From NCBI GenBank assembly GCA_030147065.1, contig JASLAP010000500.1:1-18290 (forward strand): 18,290 nucleotides of DNA, given 5' to 3'. A model generated the notes under the pieces. The model saw nothing but the letters and a program-made list of their open reading frames with translations, had not been told where the DNA came from and ran no database searches. Each line of letters starts with the position of its first letter. Within the stretch, counting starts at the first letter, position 1. This DNA comes from Pseudonocardia sp. (lineage in GTDB: Bacteria > Actinomycetota > Actinomycetes > Mycobacteriales > Pseudonocardiaceae). The translations under genes and the position numbers were made by a program. Below are positions 1 through 7,675 of the stretch, in pieces.

Positions 1-64
1 CCACAAACCGGCCGGGAACCCCGCGCACGGCGGGCGCGGCAACCGCCCCGCCGGCCCGCCGTCG

Positions 65-2095
65 GTGCCCCCGGGCACGGACGGACCGCCGTCCCTGCCG
101 CCCGCCGCCGGTCTGCCGCCGCGGCTGGTCGATCCCTCGGCCACGACCGCGCTGCCCTTCGTCAAGAAGCCGGTGGTCACCGAGCCCGAGCCCCCGTCGG
201 GGTTCGTCCGCTTCCTGTCCCCGGCCTTCGCGCTGATCGCGGTCGCGCTGCTGCCGCTGGCCGCGGCCACCACCGACCTCGAGGCGCTGGACGGGTGGGG
301 CCTGGCCCGGGTCCTCGGCCCGGCCGCCTGGGCCGCGCTGGGCTTCGCCATCGCCGCCTGCGTGTCCGAACTGTGGTCGCGCGTGCCGCGGATCCCGATG
401 CTGGCCGCCGCGACCGGGGTGCTCATCCTGTGCTCCACCGGGCTGCCCTCGGTCATCGAGCCGGCCGCCCGGTTCGGCACCGCGTGGACCACGGCCGGGT
501 TCGTCGATGCGCTCGCGGTGCAGAACGGGGTGTCCCCGGTCGGGCTGGACGCCCGGTTCTACTGGCCGGCGTTCTTCGCCCAGTGGGCCTGGATCCGGGA
601 GGCCGCTGGGGTCACCGAGCTGGACACGGTGCTGCGCTGGTTCCCGCCGATGATCGTCACGATCTGGACGATCGGGATCTACGCGCTGGCTCGCTCGATG
701 CTCGGGGGCACCCGCGCGCCCTGGGTGGCGGCGTGGCTGTTCGTCGGGCTGAACTGGATCGAGCAGGACTACTTCTCCCCGCAGGCCCAGGCCGTCGTGC
801 TGATGCTGACGGTGCTGACCTTCGCGCTGGGCCCGCTGGCCACCCGCCGGGTCGACGCCGCCGGGGTCCCCGGCTGGCCCGCCCCGCACCCCGGCGCCCC
901 GCGACTACCGCTGGTGCGCCGCTGGCTGGTGGCCGCGATGACGCCGCCGAACCGGCCCGCCCTGCCACCCCGCCAGCTGCTGCTCATCTACTTCTCGATG
1001 ACGCTGTGCGTGATCGCCGTCGTGGTCGAGCACCAGCTCACCCCGTTCGCTTTGCTCGGTCAGCTGACCCTGCTGGCGGTGGTCGGCCGGTTCCGGGGGC
1101 GCGCGGTGCTGATCGTCGGGGTGCTCGCCGTCGCCCTGTGGATCTTCGTCAACAACCGCGACTTCTGGACCTCCCAGCTGGGCATCCTGATCGGCAGCGG
1201 GGACACCGGGGCGGCCCTGGAGGAGGGCGTGGCCGACCGGCTGGCCGGGGACGCCGGGCAGGTCTTCGTCAAGCAACTGCGGGTGGTGCTGGCCGGGTTC
1301 ACCTACCTGCTCGGCGCGGTCGGCATGCTGGTCTACTGGCGGCGCCGCCGCGACCTGGTGCCGTTCGGGCTGGCCGTGGTGCCGATGGCGCTGGCCGCGC
1401 AGGGCTACGGCAGCGAGGGCTTCCTGCGGATCGTGCTGTTCGGGCTGCCGATCCTGGTCATCCTGGGCACCGATGCGCTGCGCTGGATCGCCCGCCGATG
1501 GCGCAGCAGCGAGTACCTGCTGGCCGTGGCGATGGTCGCGCTGTTCGGCATCCTGGTGCTGGTCCGCGGCGGCAACGAGGCCTATCAGGCCACCTTCCCC
1601 GAGGAGGTGGCGATGTACCGGCAGGTGGTCGCCGAGACCCCGGCCGGCCAAGAGATCATGGCGATCAACCAGGCCGGCCCCACCGGGGTGGAGGGCATCA
1701 CCACGCACGGGCGCGGCAACAACATCGAGGGTTGCGGGCAGATATCCGACGACCCCATCCCGTGCATCGACGCGCACTACCCCGACGTCCTGGTCACCTA
1801 TACCTCGGTGGAGAAACTGGGCGTCTACCTGGAGAACCGCCAGCCCGGCTGGACGCTGGAGTTCATCCAGGAACTGGTGGCCTCGGGCCGCTACGTGATC
1901 ACGTTCCAGGACGGCTACAACGCGGTGCTGAAGAAGGCCGCCGTCCCCGCCGACCCGGCCGCCGATGACGGTGCCGGCGCTGCTGACGGCGGCGCTGCTG
2001 ACGGCGCCGGTGCTGACGGCGGTGCTGGCGGCGGGGCCGGTGATGCGGCCGGTGCCGCCGGTCAGGGCGGCGCCACCCCGCCGGCGGGAGGCTGA
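65..2095 (+). CDS. Polytopic membrane protein, GT-C / polymerase-like, possibly 5'-partial
   Basis: About a dozen hydrophobic segments are visible (near residues 48-67, 85-101, 111-130, 195-212, 218-231, 241-257, 304-342, 347-361, 409-424, 431-445, 452-467, 483-500). A soluble, probably extracytoplasmic C-terminal domain follows (about 500-625) with two cysteines (557, 567) that could form a disulfide, then an Ala/Gly/Asp-rich tail (628-676). Characteristic patches are GLDARFYWPAFF (160-171), QDYFSPQ (234-240) and VEHQLTPF (321-328). The architecture resembles actinobacterial GT-C glycosyltransferase or Wzy-like proteins of surface-polysaccharide loci, but I see no clear catalytic DxD, so the enzymatic role is inference. 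The start is uncertain: GTG at 65 is the first in-frame start, but the frame is open to base 2 with Pro/Gly-rich codons, so the gene may begin upstream. It lies 2 bp from the next gene, so the two are very likely co-transcribed. Confidence 0.75.
   Translation: MPPGTDGPPSLPPAAGLPPRLVDPSATTALPFVKKPVVTEPEPPSGFVRFLSPAFALIAVALLPLAAATTDLEALDGWGLARVLGPAAWAALGFAIAACVSELWSRVPRIPMLAAATGVLILCSTGLPSVIEPAARFGTAWTTAGFVDALAVQNGVSPVGLDARFYWPAFFAQWAWIREAAGVTELDTVLRWFPPMIVTIWTIGIYALARSMLGGTRAPWVAAWLFVGLNWIEQDYFSPQAQAVVLMLTVLTFALGPLATRRVDAAGVPGWPAPHPGAPRLPLVRRWLVAAMTPPNRPALPPRQLLLIYFSMTLCVIAVVVEHQLTPFALLGQLTLLAVVGRFRGRAVLIVGVLAVALWIFVNNRDFWTSQLGILIGSGDTGAALEEGVADRLAGDAGQVFVKQLRVVLAGFTYLLGAVGMLVYWRRRRDLVPFGLAVVPMALAAQGYGSEGFLRIVLFGLPILVILGTDALRWIARRWRSSEYLLAVAMVALFGILVLVRGGNEAYQATFPEEVAMYRQVVAETPAGQEIMAINQAGPTGVEGITTHGRGNNIEGCGQISDDPIPCIDAHYPDVLVTYTSVEKLGVYLENRQPGWTLEFIQELVASGRYVITFQDGYNAVLKKAAVPADPAADDGAGAADGGAADGAGADGGAGGGAGDAAGAAGQGGATPPAGG
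1976..2020 (+). repeat. In-frame 15-bp tandem repeat, three copies
   Basis: Units at 1976-1990, 1991-2005 and 2006-2020. The first two are identical and the third differs at a few bases. They encode GAADG, GAADG and AGADG within the low-complexity tail of the polytopic membrane protein. The length is a multiple of three, so copy-number change by slippage would keep the frame. Confidence 0.85.
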
Positions 2096-2097
2096 CG

Positions 2098-2463
2098 ATG
2101 ATCATCGATCCGGCGATGGACAAGTGGGTCTGGATCAGCGCCGCGGTGTTCCTGGTGCTCCTCGGAGCCCGGGCGTGGGTGGTGGAGACCGGCCGGCGCC
2201 AGCTCGGCGGCACGCCGGCCCGGGTCCGGGTGCTCACCGTGGGCGCCGGGGTCATGCTCAGCGTCGTCGTGGTGATGTTCATGGCCCAGGCCGGCACGCT
2301 GCTGGTGCAGTCGCTGCTGACCGGGACCGACCCGATCGCGCTGCTGGGCGGCACCGACGGACAGCCGGTCCCCGGCGGGCAGGCCCCGGCCGACCCGGCC
2401 GGGCAGGCCCCGGTGGCACCCGCCCCCGAGGGAGTGGCACCCGCCGCTCCGGCCGGAGGCTGA
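2098..2463 (+). CDS. Small two-helix membrane protein with Pro/Ala/Gly-rich tail
   Basis: This is a 121-residue protein. The ATG sits 2 bp after the upstream TGA, with a GGGAGG ribosome-binding site inside the end of the upstream gene, so translation is probably coupled. Hydrophobic helices lie at about residues 11-27 and 46-70, joined by a basic loop (RRQLGG...RVR). The second helix is followed by a disordered tail rich in Pro, Gly and Ala (about 84-121) that resembles in composition the tail of the neighbouring large membrane protein. I recognise no family. Position and shared tail composition suggest a small partner of the upstream polytopic protein, but this is inference. No catalytic motif is visible. 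Confidence 0.75.
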   Translation: MIIDPAMDKWVWISAAVFLVLLGARAWVVETGRRQLGGTPARVRVLTVGAGVMLSVVVVMFMAQAGTLLVQSLLTGTDPIALLGGTDGQPVPGGQAPADPAGQAPVAPAPEGVAPAAPAGG

Positions 2464-2563
2464 TACCCCGAACCACGAGCTCGACCGACTCGCGCGGCAC
2501 CGTGACGGCGACCGCGTCGACCACGAACGCTGCCTCGCTCCCCGAACGAGCACCGAGGTGCCT

Positions 2564-2569
2564 AGGAGG
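2564..2569 (+). promoter_or_regulatory. Shine-Dalgarno that fixes the GMC oxidoreductase start
   Basis: A perfect AGGAGG lies 9 bases before the ATG at 2579. It decides in favour of 2579 over the in-frame GTG at 2558, which lies upstream of the Shine-Dalgarno. A small palindrome (GCACC ga GGTGC, 2550-2561) lies just ahead. Confidence 0.85.
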
Positions 2570-2578
2570 TTCTCACCC

Positions 2579-4303
2579 ATGCCGAACCAGACGTACGACT
2601 TCGTCATCGTCGGCGGTGGCGCCGCCGGTTGCGCGCTGGCCAACCGGCTCAGCGCGGACCCGTCGAACCGCGTCCTGCTGCTGGAGGCCGGCCAGCCGGA
2701 CTACCCGTGGGACGTGCTGACCCACATGCCCGCGGCGATGGGCATGGCCATCGCCCAGGACAGCCACAACTGGAAGTACGTCTCCGAGCCCGAGACGCAC
2801 ATGAAGAACCGGCAGATGCCGCACCCCCGCGGGAAGCTGCTGGGCGGCTCGGGCTCGATCAACGCGATGAACTTCATGCGCGGGCACCCGGCCAACTTCG
2901 ACCGGTGGGCCGAGCACACCGGCATGAAGGACTGGGACAACGCGCACTGCCTGCCCTACTTCAAGCGGGTCGAGACCTCGCTGTCGTTCGGCGACAGCGA
3001 GTTCCGCGGGAACAGCGGGCCGCACGTGCTCACCCGGGCGTCGCTGGACAACCCGCTGTTCGACGTCTTCTTCTCGGCCGCCCAGCAGGCCGGCTACCAG
3101 CTGACCCAGGACTTCAACGGGGCCCGCCAGGAGGGCTTCTCGGCCTTCGAGCGGTTCATCGTCAACGGCAAGCGCCGCTCCTCGTCGCAGGCCTACCTGC
3201 GCCCGGTGCAGGGCAGGCCGAACCTGACCGTGCGCACCCGCGCCTACGTGACCAAGGTCGTGTTCGCCGGGAACCGGGCGGTCGGCGTGGTGTTCCGCGG
3301 CCGCAACGGCGTGGAGTACCACGTCAGCGGCAAGGAGATCGTGCTGTCCGGGGGGACGTTCAACACCCCGCAGCTGCTGCAGCTGTCCGGGGTCGGCAAC
3401 GCCGACGAGCTCGCCGCGCTGGACATCCCGGTCATCCACCACCTGCCCGGCGTCGGGGAGAACCTCGAGGACCACCTCGCGGTGCAGGTCCAGCACGCCT
3501 GCAAGGAGCCGATCTCGATGATCGGCATGAAGAACAAGCTGAACTGGCCGGGCATGGGCCTGAAGTGGCTGGCCGGGCGCGGTGAGGCGACCAGCAACAT
3601 GTTCGAGGCCGCCGGGTTCGTGCGCAGCAGCGAGGACCGCGTCTTCCCCGACGTCATCCTGGTGTTCGCGGCCATGGCGATGGCCTTCGACCCGGACAAG
3701 CAGGTCGAGGGGCACGGCTACCAGCTGCACGTGGGCACCATGTCGGCGACCTCGCGGGGCAGCGTCAAGCTCGCCTCGGCCGACCCGTCGGTGCACCCGC
3801 GGATCCGGCTGAACTACCTGGCGACCGAGCGCGACCGCGAGGACTGGGTCAAGGCGCTGCGGATCGGCCGCGCGCTGCTCGACCAGCCGGCCTTCCGCGA
3901 CCTGGACGCCGGCGAGATCGTCCCCGGGCCGTCGGTGCAGACCGACGAGGAGCTGCTGGACTGGGTGGCGTCCAAGGCCCAGACCGGGCTGCACCCCAGC
4001 GGCACCTGCCGGATGGGCAACGGGGAGATGGAGGTCGTCGACCCGGGCACCATGCGCGTGCACGGGCTGGAGGGCCTGCGGGTGGTCGACGCGTCGGTGT
4101 TCCCGACCACGACCAACGCCCAGATCTACGCCCCGGTGATGATGGTCGCCGAGAAGGGCGCCGACATCATCCTGGGCAACACCCCGCTCGCCGCGGAGTA
4201 CCCCGGGTACGCCCACGAGTCCGGCGTCGAGCCGGTCACCGGCTCGGCCAACGGCTCGGCGGGCCGGCCGAGCCCGGCACCGCGCACGTCCACCACGGCA
4301 TAG
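2579..4303 (+). CDS. GMC-family FAD oxidoreductase, choline dehydrogenase-like
   Basis: A 574-residue flavoprotein of the glucose-methanol-choline family. The N-terminus has the FAD-binding Rossmann motif GGGAAG (about residues 13-18) and the ribose-binding Glu in LLLEAG. The second FAD signature, GGSGSIN, is near residue 97. The C-terminus holds the catalytic HPSGTCRMG (His472) and an Asn (513) in TNAQIYAPVMMVAEK, the pair that deprotonates and positions the alcohol in this family. Length fits BetA-type choline dehydrogenases (about 550-580), which oxidise choline to betaine aldehyde. However, alcohol dehydrogenases for other substrates share these motifs, so the substrate is not fixed. The last 40 residues are low-complexity. 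No betaine aldehyde dehydrogenase or transporter is adjacent; the neighbours are polysaccharide genes, so it may instead oxidise a sugar or alcohol, or be a bystander. Confidence 0.9.
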   Translation: MPNQTYDFVIVGGGAAGCALANRLSADPSNRVLLLEAGQPDYPWDVLTHMPAAMGMAIAQDSHNWKYVSEPETHMKNRQMPHPRGKLLGGSGSINAMNFMRGHPANFDRWAEHTGMKDWDNAHCLPYFKRVETSLSFGDSEFRGNSGPHVLTRASLDNPLFDVFFSAAQQAGYQLTQDFNGARQEGFSAFERFIVNGKRRSSSQAYLRPVQGRPNLTVRTRAYVTKVVFAGNRAVGVVFRGRNGVEYHVSGKEIVLSGGTFNTPQLLQLSGVGNADELAALDIPVIHHLPGVGENLEDHLAVQVQHACKEPISMIGMKNKLNWPGMGLKWLAGRGEATSNMFEAAGFVRSSEDRVFPDVILVFAAMAMAFDPDKQVEGHGYQLHVGTMSATSRGSVKLASADPSVHPRIRLNYLATERDREDWVKALRIGRALLDQPAFRDLDAGEIVPGPSVQTDEELLDWVASKAQTGLHPSGTCRMGNGEMEVVDPGTMRVHGLEGLRVVDASVFPTTTNAQIYAPVMMVAEKGADIILGNTPLAAEYPGYAHESGVEPVTGSANGSAGRPSPAPRTSTTA

Positions 4304-4321
4304 TCCGGCAGCAGCCCGGCA

Positions 4322-4351
4322 CCGGTGCCGCGGGAGGGTCCGCGGCACCGG
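4322..4351 (+). terminator. GC-rich hairpin between the GMC and GT2 genes
   Basis: A perfect 12-bp inverted repeat (4322-4333 with 4340-4351) with a 6-base loop lies 18 bases after the GMC stop codon. No T-run follows, as is common in high-GC actinobacteria. It could attenuate or end the GMC transcript before the GT2 gene, which then might need its own promoter. It lies only 28 bp from the GT2 ATG, so it could alternatively act as a 5' structure. Confidence 0.55.
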
Positions 4352-4379
4352 CGCCGGCCGACACAGGGGGAACAACAGC

Positions 4380-5591
4380 ATGGCGGTGCCGCAGACGGGA
4401 CCGACCTGGGTGGGCCGGATCGAGCGTCGGGGGGTGCTCGAGGACATCGCGGTCGACCCGCACTACGTCGCGGCGCGGTTGCTGGTGACCGCCGGCGGCG
4501 CGCCGGTGGGACTGGTGACCGTGCCGCTGGTCGACGGCCGCGCCGACGCGGAGGCGCTCGGGCGCACCGTGGCCGAGCAGGTGGGGCCGGACGTGTCCAC
4601 GACGGTCCCGCCGGTGTCCGACGCGCCGCTCACCGCGGTCGTCGCGACCCGGGGACGGCCGGACAGCGTGCGTCGGTGCGTGCGCGCGGTGCTGGCCGGG
4701 AACCACCCGGACGTCACGGTCGTGGTGGTCGACAACGACCCCGTCGACGACGCCACCGAGCAGGTGGTGCGCGAGTTCGACCGCCCCTCGGTGCGCTACG
4801 TGCGCGAGGCGCGGCGCGGGACCTCGGTGGGCCGCAACCGGGGCCTGCTGGAGGCGCGCACCCCGGTGGTCGCCTTCACCGACGACGACACCGAGGTCGA
4901 CCAGGACTGGGCCGCCCGGATCGCCGGCGCCTTCGCCGCCGACCCCTCCCTGGCCTGCGTCAGCGGGCCGGTGGTCGCCGCCCGGCTGGACACCCCCGAG
5001 GAGCGGGCCTCGGAGTTCGGTCTGGTCTGGAACAAGGGCTTCGAGGCCAAGCGCTACTCGCTGGCCGACCCGCCGGCCGGCTCGGCGATCTTCCCGTTCT
5101 CCCCGGGGCTCTACGGCATCGGCGCCAACTTCGCCGTGCGCGCCTCCCCGGCCCGGGCGGTCGGCGGGCTGGACGAGGCCCTCGGCCCGGGCACCCCCGC
5201 CCTGGGCGGCGAGGACGGCGAGTTCATGGTGCGGCTGGTGCTGGCCGGGCACGCCGTCGGCTACGACCCGGGCATCCTGGTCTGGCACCACCACCGCTCG
5301 TCCCCGGACGAGCTGCGCAAGCAGGTCCGCGGGTACGCGATGGGCCTGGGTGCGTTCCTGACCAAGATCGCGCTGGACCGCCGGGCCGGGGTGATGGCGC
5401 TGCAGCGGCTGCCCGCCGCGGTGAACCAGCTGCGCCACATCGGCGAGCGCGAGGCGGACAACGTGGGCGAGTCGGCCGGGTCGAGCGCCGAGCGGCTGCG
5501 CTGGATGCTCAGCGGCGGCTCGGCCTACGTACGCGGGCGTCGCGCGGCCCGTCAGGCCGGCGGCCGGGTGCCGCCACTGGTTCGGCGATGA
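4380..5591 (+). CDS. Family 2 (GT-A) glycosyltransferase
   Basis: A 403-residue inverting GT-A enzyme. An N-terminal extension (1-80) typical of some actinobacterial GT2 proteins precedes the catalytic domain (about 83-300). Visible motifs are VVATRGRP (87-94), VVDND (116-120), the metal and nucleotide-binding DDD (168-170), the catalytic-base region GGEDGEF (276-282) and a WHHHR segment (302-306) that often contributes to metal binding. No transmembrane helix is obvious, so it should work at the cytoplasmic membrane face, adding a sugar from a nucleotide donor to a lipid-linked acceptor. The ATG at 4380 follows AGGGGG with a 9-base spacer. The GH16 gene starts 42 bp downstream, suggesting co-transcription. 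Donor and acceptor cannot be read from the sequence. Confidence 0.9.
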   Translation: MAVPQTGPTWVGRIERRGVLEDIAVDPHYVAARLLVTAGGAPVGLVTVPLVDGRADAEALGRTVAEQVGPDVSTTVPPVSDAPLTAVVATRGRPDSVRRCVRAVLAGNHPDVTVVVVDNDPVDDATEQVVREFDRPSVRYVREARRGTSVGRNRGLLEARTPVVAFTDDDTEVDQDWAARIAGAFAADPSLACVSGPVVAARLDTPEERASEFGLVWNKGFEAKRYSLADPPAGSAIFPFSPGLYGIGANFAVRASPARAVGGLDEALGPGTPALGGEDGEFMVRLVLAGHAVGYDPGILVWHHHRSSPDELRKQVRGYAMGLGAFLTKIALDRRAGVMALQRLPAAVNQLRHIGEREADNVGESAGSSAERLRWMLSGGSAYVRGRRAARQAGGRVPPLVRR

Positions 5592-5633
5592 GCGGCGTGC
5601 GCGCCGGGCGTCCCGCGGAGGAGGAGTATCCCC

Positions 5634-6500
5634 ATGACTGAACCCCAGACCATCCCGCTCGCGCCGGGCCCGGAGCCCGGACCGCAGCGCCGCCCACCGC
5701 GCCAGGTGATCGCCCTGGTCGCCGGCCTGGTGGCGCTGGTGCTCGTCGCGGTGCTGGTGTTCGTGCTCGTCCGGCCCGGATCGGGGCTGGCCGGCGAGGA
5801 CACCAGCGCGGGGGAGCTGCTGAACTGGGGCGAGCCCACCCACGTCGAGACCTTCGACGGCCCGCTGGGCCCGCAGTGGCAGCTCTACGACAGCGAGGGC
5901 CACGCCGGCAACGGCATCCGCACCCCGGACGCGATCACCACCGAGGACGGGCTCCTGCGGATCACCGGCGACCCGGAGGGCAACACCGGGGGCATGGCCT
6001 GGGACGTCGGCCAGAAGTACGGCCGCTGGGAGGGCCGGATGCGGGCGCCGGCCAGCGACGAGACCTACAACGCGCTGCTGATCCTCTGGCCCCAGATCAA
6101 CGACTGGCCCCAGGGCGGGGAGGTCGACTTCGTGGAGATGACCGATCCGAGCCGGCAGCGCACCAAGATGTTCGTGCACTACGTCGAGGAAGAGCTCAAG
6201 GACAGCGAGGAGGACCTGTCCGACGAGGGCCGCAAGATCGAGGGCGAGGTCAACGCCGACGGCACCGAGTGGCACAACTGGGCCGTCGAGTGGACCCCGG
6301 ACCACATCGTGGCCTACCTCGACGGGCAGGAGTGGTTCCGGACCACCGATCGGGAGGTCCTGCCGCCGCGGCCGATGAACCTGACGATCCAGCTCGACTG
6401 GTTCCCCGAGCAGGAGGACCCGGCCGACACCGAGGACGGCATCCAGGAGTCGACGATGGAGGTCGACTGGGTCAAGCAGTACGCCTACACCGGTCCGTGA
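5634..6500 (+). CDS. Membrane-anchored GH16 glycoside hydrolase (copy 1)
   Basis: A 288-residue protein. A short Pro-rich cytoplasmic N-terminus and Arg residues precede one hydrophobic helix (about 25-46) with no signal-peptidase or lipobox motif, so it is probably a type II anchored protein with an extracytoplasmic catalytic domain. The GH16 signature is EVDFVE: nucleophile Glu163, Asp165 and acid/base Glu168, in the beta-bulge form. Other GH16 landmarks are the GRWEGRMR strand and WHNWAVEWTPDHIVAYLDG. GH16 enzymes cleave beta-1,3/1,4-glucans, galactans and related polymers or act as transglycosylases; the substrate is not determinable here. Compared with its downstream paralogue it carries an acidic insert near residues 183-202 and a shorter stalk. 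The ATG follows AGGAGGAG with a 7-base spacer. ExoK-like trimming of the locus's own polysaccharide is a reasonable inference. Confidence 0.88.
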   Translation: MTEPQTIPLAPGPEPGPQRRPPRQVIALVAGLVALVLVAVLVFVLVRPGSGLAGEDTSAGELLNWGEPTHVETFDGPLGPQWQLYDSEGHAGNGIRTPDAITTEDGLLRITGDPEGNTGGMAWDVGQKYGRWEGRMRAPASDETYNALLILWPQINDWPQGGEVDFVEMTDPSRQRTKMFVHYVEEELKDSEEDLSDEGRKIEGEVNADGTEWHNWAVEWTPDHIVAYLDGQEWFRTTDREVLPPRPMNLTIQLDWFPEQEDPADTEDGIQESTMEVDWVKQYAYTGP

Positions 6501-6697
6501 CGGCCGGACGGCACAGCTCGGCGTGACCCCCGCGGGTCGATGCCACTGTGCAGCGTTGCTGCGCGGGGTTCACGCCGGCACTTGACGTGGTCGACCTTCA
6601 CCCGGCCGGGTCAGTCCCGTCACCCGTCCGTGGCCGCCCACGGGTGCCCCGCTCCGGTTCGCTACGGTCGTCTGCCCGGTGAGAAGGAGGGCTCCCC
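6501..6697 (+). other. Spacer between the two GH16 genes with possible promoter
   Basis: This 197-bp gap holds two short inverted repeats (GACCC...GGGTC at 6525-6538 and GCAGC gtt GCTGC at 6550-6562) that could be weak termination or processing structures. A TACGGT (6663-6668) matches the actinobacterial -10 pattern TAnnnT, but I see no convincing -35. A strong AAGGAGG (6684-6690) serves the second GH16 gene. The second copy may therefore be expressed partly on its own. Confidence 0.35.
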
Positions 6698-7558
6698 ATG
6701 TCCGATCTGCGTGACGCCGAGCGGCCGGCAGCCCCCCGGCGGTCCCCGAACGGCCTGCTGGTGCTGATCGCCGGGCTGGTGGCGCTGGCTCTGCTGGCGA
6801 CGCTGGTGTTCGTGCTGGTGCGGCCCACCGCCGAGCCGGGGTCCGGGACCGCGGCGCCCGCGCCGCCGCCCCCGCCCCCGTCCCCGCCACCGCCACCCCA
6901 GGGCTGGGACACCAGCGCGGCGAACCTGCTCGGCTGGGGCGAGCCGAACATGAGCGAGGACTTCGACGGCCCGCTCGGCCCGGAGTGGCAGCTCTACGAC
7001 GGTGAGGGCCACGTCGGCAACGGCATCCGCTCCCCGGAGGCGATCACCGTCGAGGACGGTCTGCTGACCATCACCGGCGACGAGGAGGGCACCACCGGCG
7101 GCATGGCCTGGGACCCGGGCCAGCTGTACGGCCGCTGGGAGGGCCGGGTGCGGACCCCGCCGAGCGACGAGACCTACAACGCGCTGATGCTGCTGTGGCC
7201 CGACGCCGAGGACTGGCCGGAGGGCGGTGAGGTCGACTTCATGGAGATGCTCGACCCCGACCGGCAGCGCACCAAGATCTTCATCCACTACGGCGAGGAC
7301 AACTCGCAGGTGGAGGGCGAGGTCTTCACCGACGCCACGGAGTGGCACAACTGGGCGGTCGAGTGGACCCCCGAGCACATGGTGGCCTACCTCGACGGCC
7401 GGGAGTGGTACCGGACCGAGGACACCGACATCTTCCCGCCGCGCGAGATGCACCTGGCGATCCAGCTGGACTGGTTCCCCGACCAGGGCGACCCGGAGGA
7501 CGTGCAGGAGTCCGAGATGCAGGTGGACTGGGTCCGCCAGTACCCGTACGAGGACTAG
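6698..7558 (+). CDS. Membrane-anchored GH16 glycoside hydrolase (copy 2)
   Basis: A 286-residue paralogue of the preceding GH16 protein with the same layout: basic N-terminus, one hydrophobic helix (about 19-41), then an extracytoplasmic stalk and catalytic domain. Here the stalk contains a proline-rich stretch (about 52-68) missing from copy 1, which would hold the domain further from the membrane. The catalytic motif is EVDFME with Glu178, Asp180 and Glu183. WHNWAVEWTPEHMVAYLDG and IQLDWFPDQ are also shared. Most catalytic-domain residues match copy 1 by eye, but the acidic insert is absent, so the pair is a diverged tandem duplication. The ATG follows AAGGAGG with a 7-base spacer. It ends just before a short tandem repeat and the convergent terminator. 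Both copies keep all three acidic residues, so both should be active. Confidence 0.88.
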   Translation: MSDLRDAERPAAPRRSPNGLLVLIAGLVALALLATLVFVLVRPTAEPGSGTAAPAPPPPPPSPPPPPQGWDTSAANLLGWGEPNMSEDFDGPLGPEWQLYDGEGHVGNGIRSPEAITVEDGLLTITGDEEGTTGGMAWDPGQLYGRWEGRVRTPPSDETYNALMLLWPDAEDWPEGGEVDFMEMLDPDRQRTKIFIHYGEDNSQVEGEVFTDATEWHNWAVEWTPEHMVAYLDGREWYRTEDTDIFPPREMHLAIQLDWFPDQGDPEDVQESEMQVDWVRQYPYED

Positions 7559-7564
7559 CACCGC

Positions 7565-7593
7565 CAGTACGACGCAGTACGACGCAGTACGAC
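7565..7593 (+). repeat. 10-bp tandem repeat, about three copies
   Basis: CAGTACGACG occurs at 7565-7574 and 7575-7584, with a third, nearly complete copy from 7585. It lies between the GH16 stop and the terminator hairpin. The unit resembles the last codons of the GH16 gene (CAGTACCCGTACGAG), so it may have grown by slippage from the gene's own 3' end. Confidence 0.8.
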
Positions 7594-7625
7594 AGAGCCC
7601 CGGACCGGTGGTCCGGGGGGCTCTG
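7593..7625. terminator. Bidirectional hairpin terminator between convergent genes
   Basis: CAGAGCCCCGGACC pairs with GGTCCGGGG..CTCTG around a 3-base loop, giving a stem of about 14 bp with a 2-base G bulge. It lies 34 bp after the GH16 stop and 50 bp beyond the stop of the opposing glycosyltransferase gene, so it can serve both transcripts. A short T-containing tail (GGTTTCCTT) follows on the + strand. Confidence 0.75.
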
Positions 7626-7675
7626 CCGGTTTCCTTCGCCGGTCTCCGGTCGGGTGGTGCCCGGCCGGGGCCGGC

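Noticed and set aside
295..1968. Long open frames overlapping or antisense to the membrane protein and other genes
   Set aside because: At this G+C content alternative frames stay open by codon bias; their translations are Arg/Ala/Gly/Pro-rich with no family motifs.
2558..2578. Upstream in-frame GTG as start of the GMC oxidoreductase
   Set aside because: A perfect AGGAGG (2564-2569) lies downstream of it and at ideal spacing from ATG 2579, which directly begins the conserved FAD fold.
6582..6610. TTGACG as a -35 box between the GH16 genes
   Set aside because: No TAnnnT -10 box lies 16-19 bases downstream, so it is not a convincing promoter.
5634..7558. The GH16 pair as an assembly duplication artefact
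   Set aside because: The copies differ throughout at nucleotide and protein level, with separate insertions and stalks, so they are true paralogues.
7565..7593. Possible CRISPR-like direct repeats
   Set aside because: Units are 10 bp, directly adjacent without spacers, and no cas genes are present; it is a simple tandem repeat.
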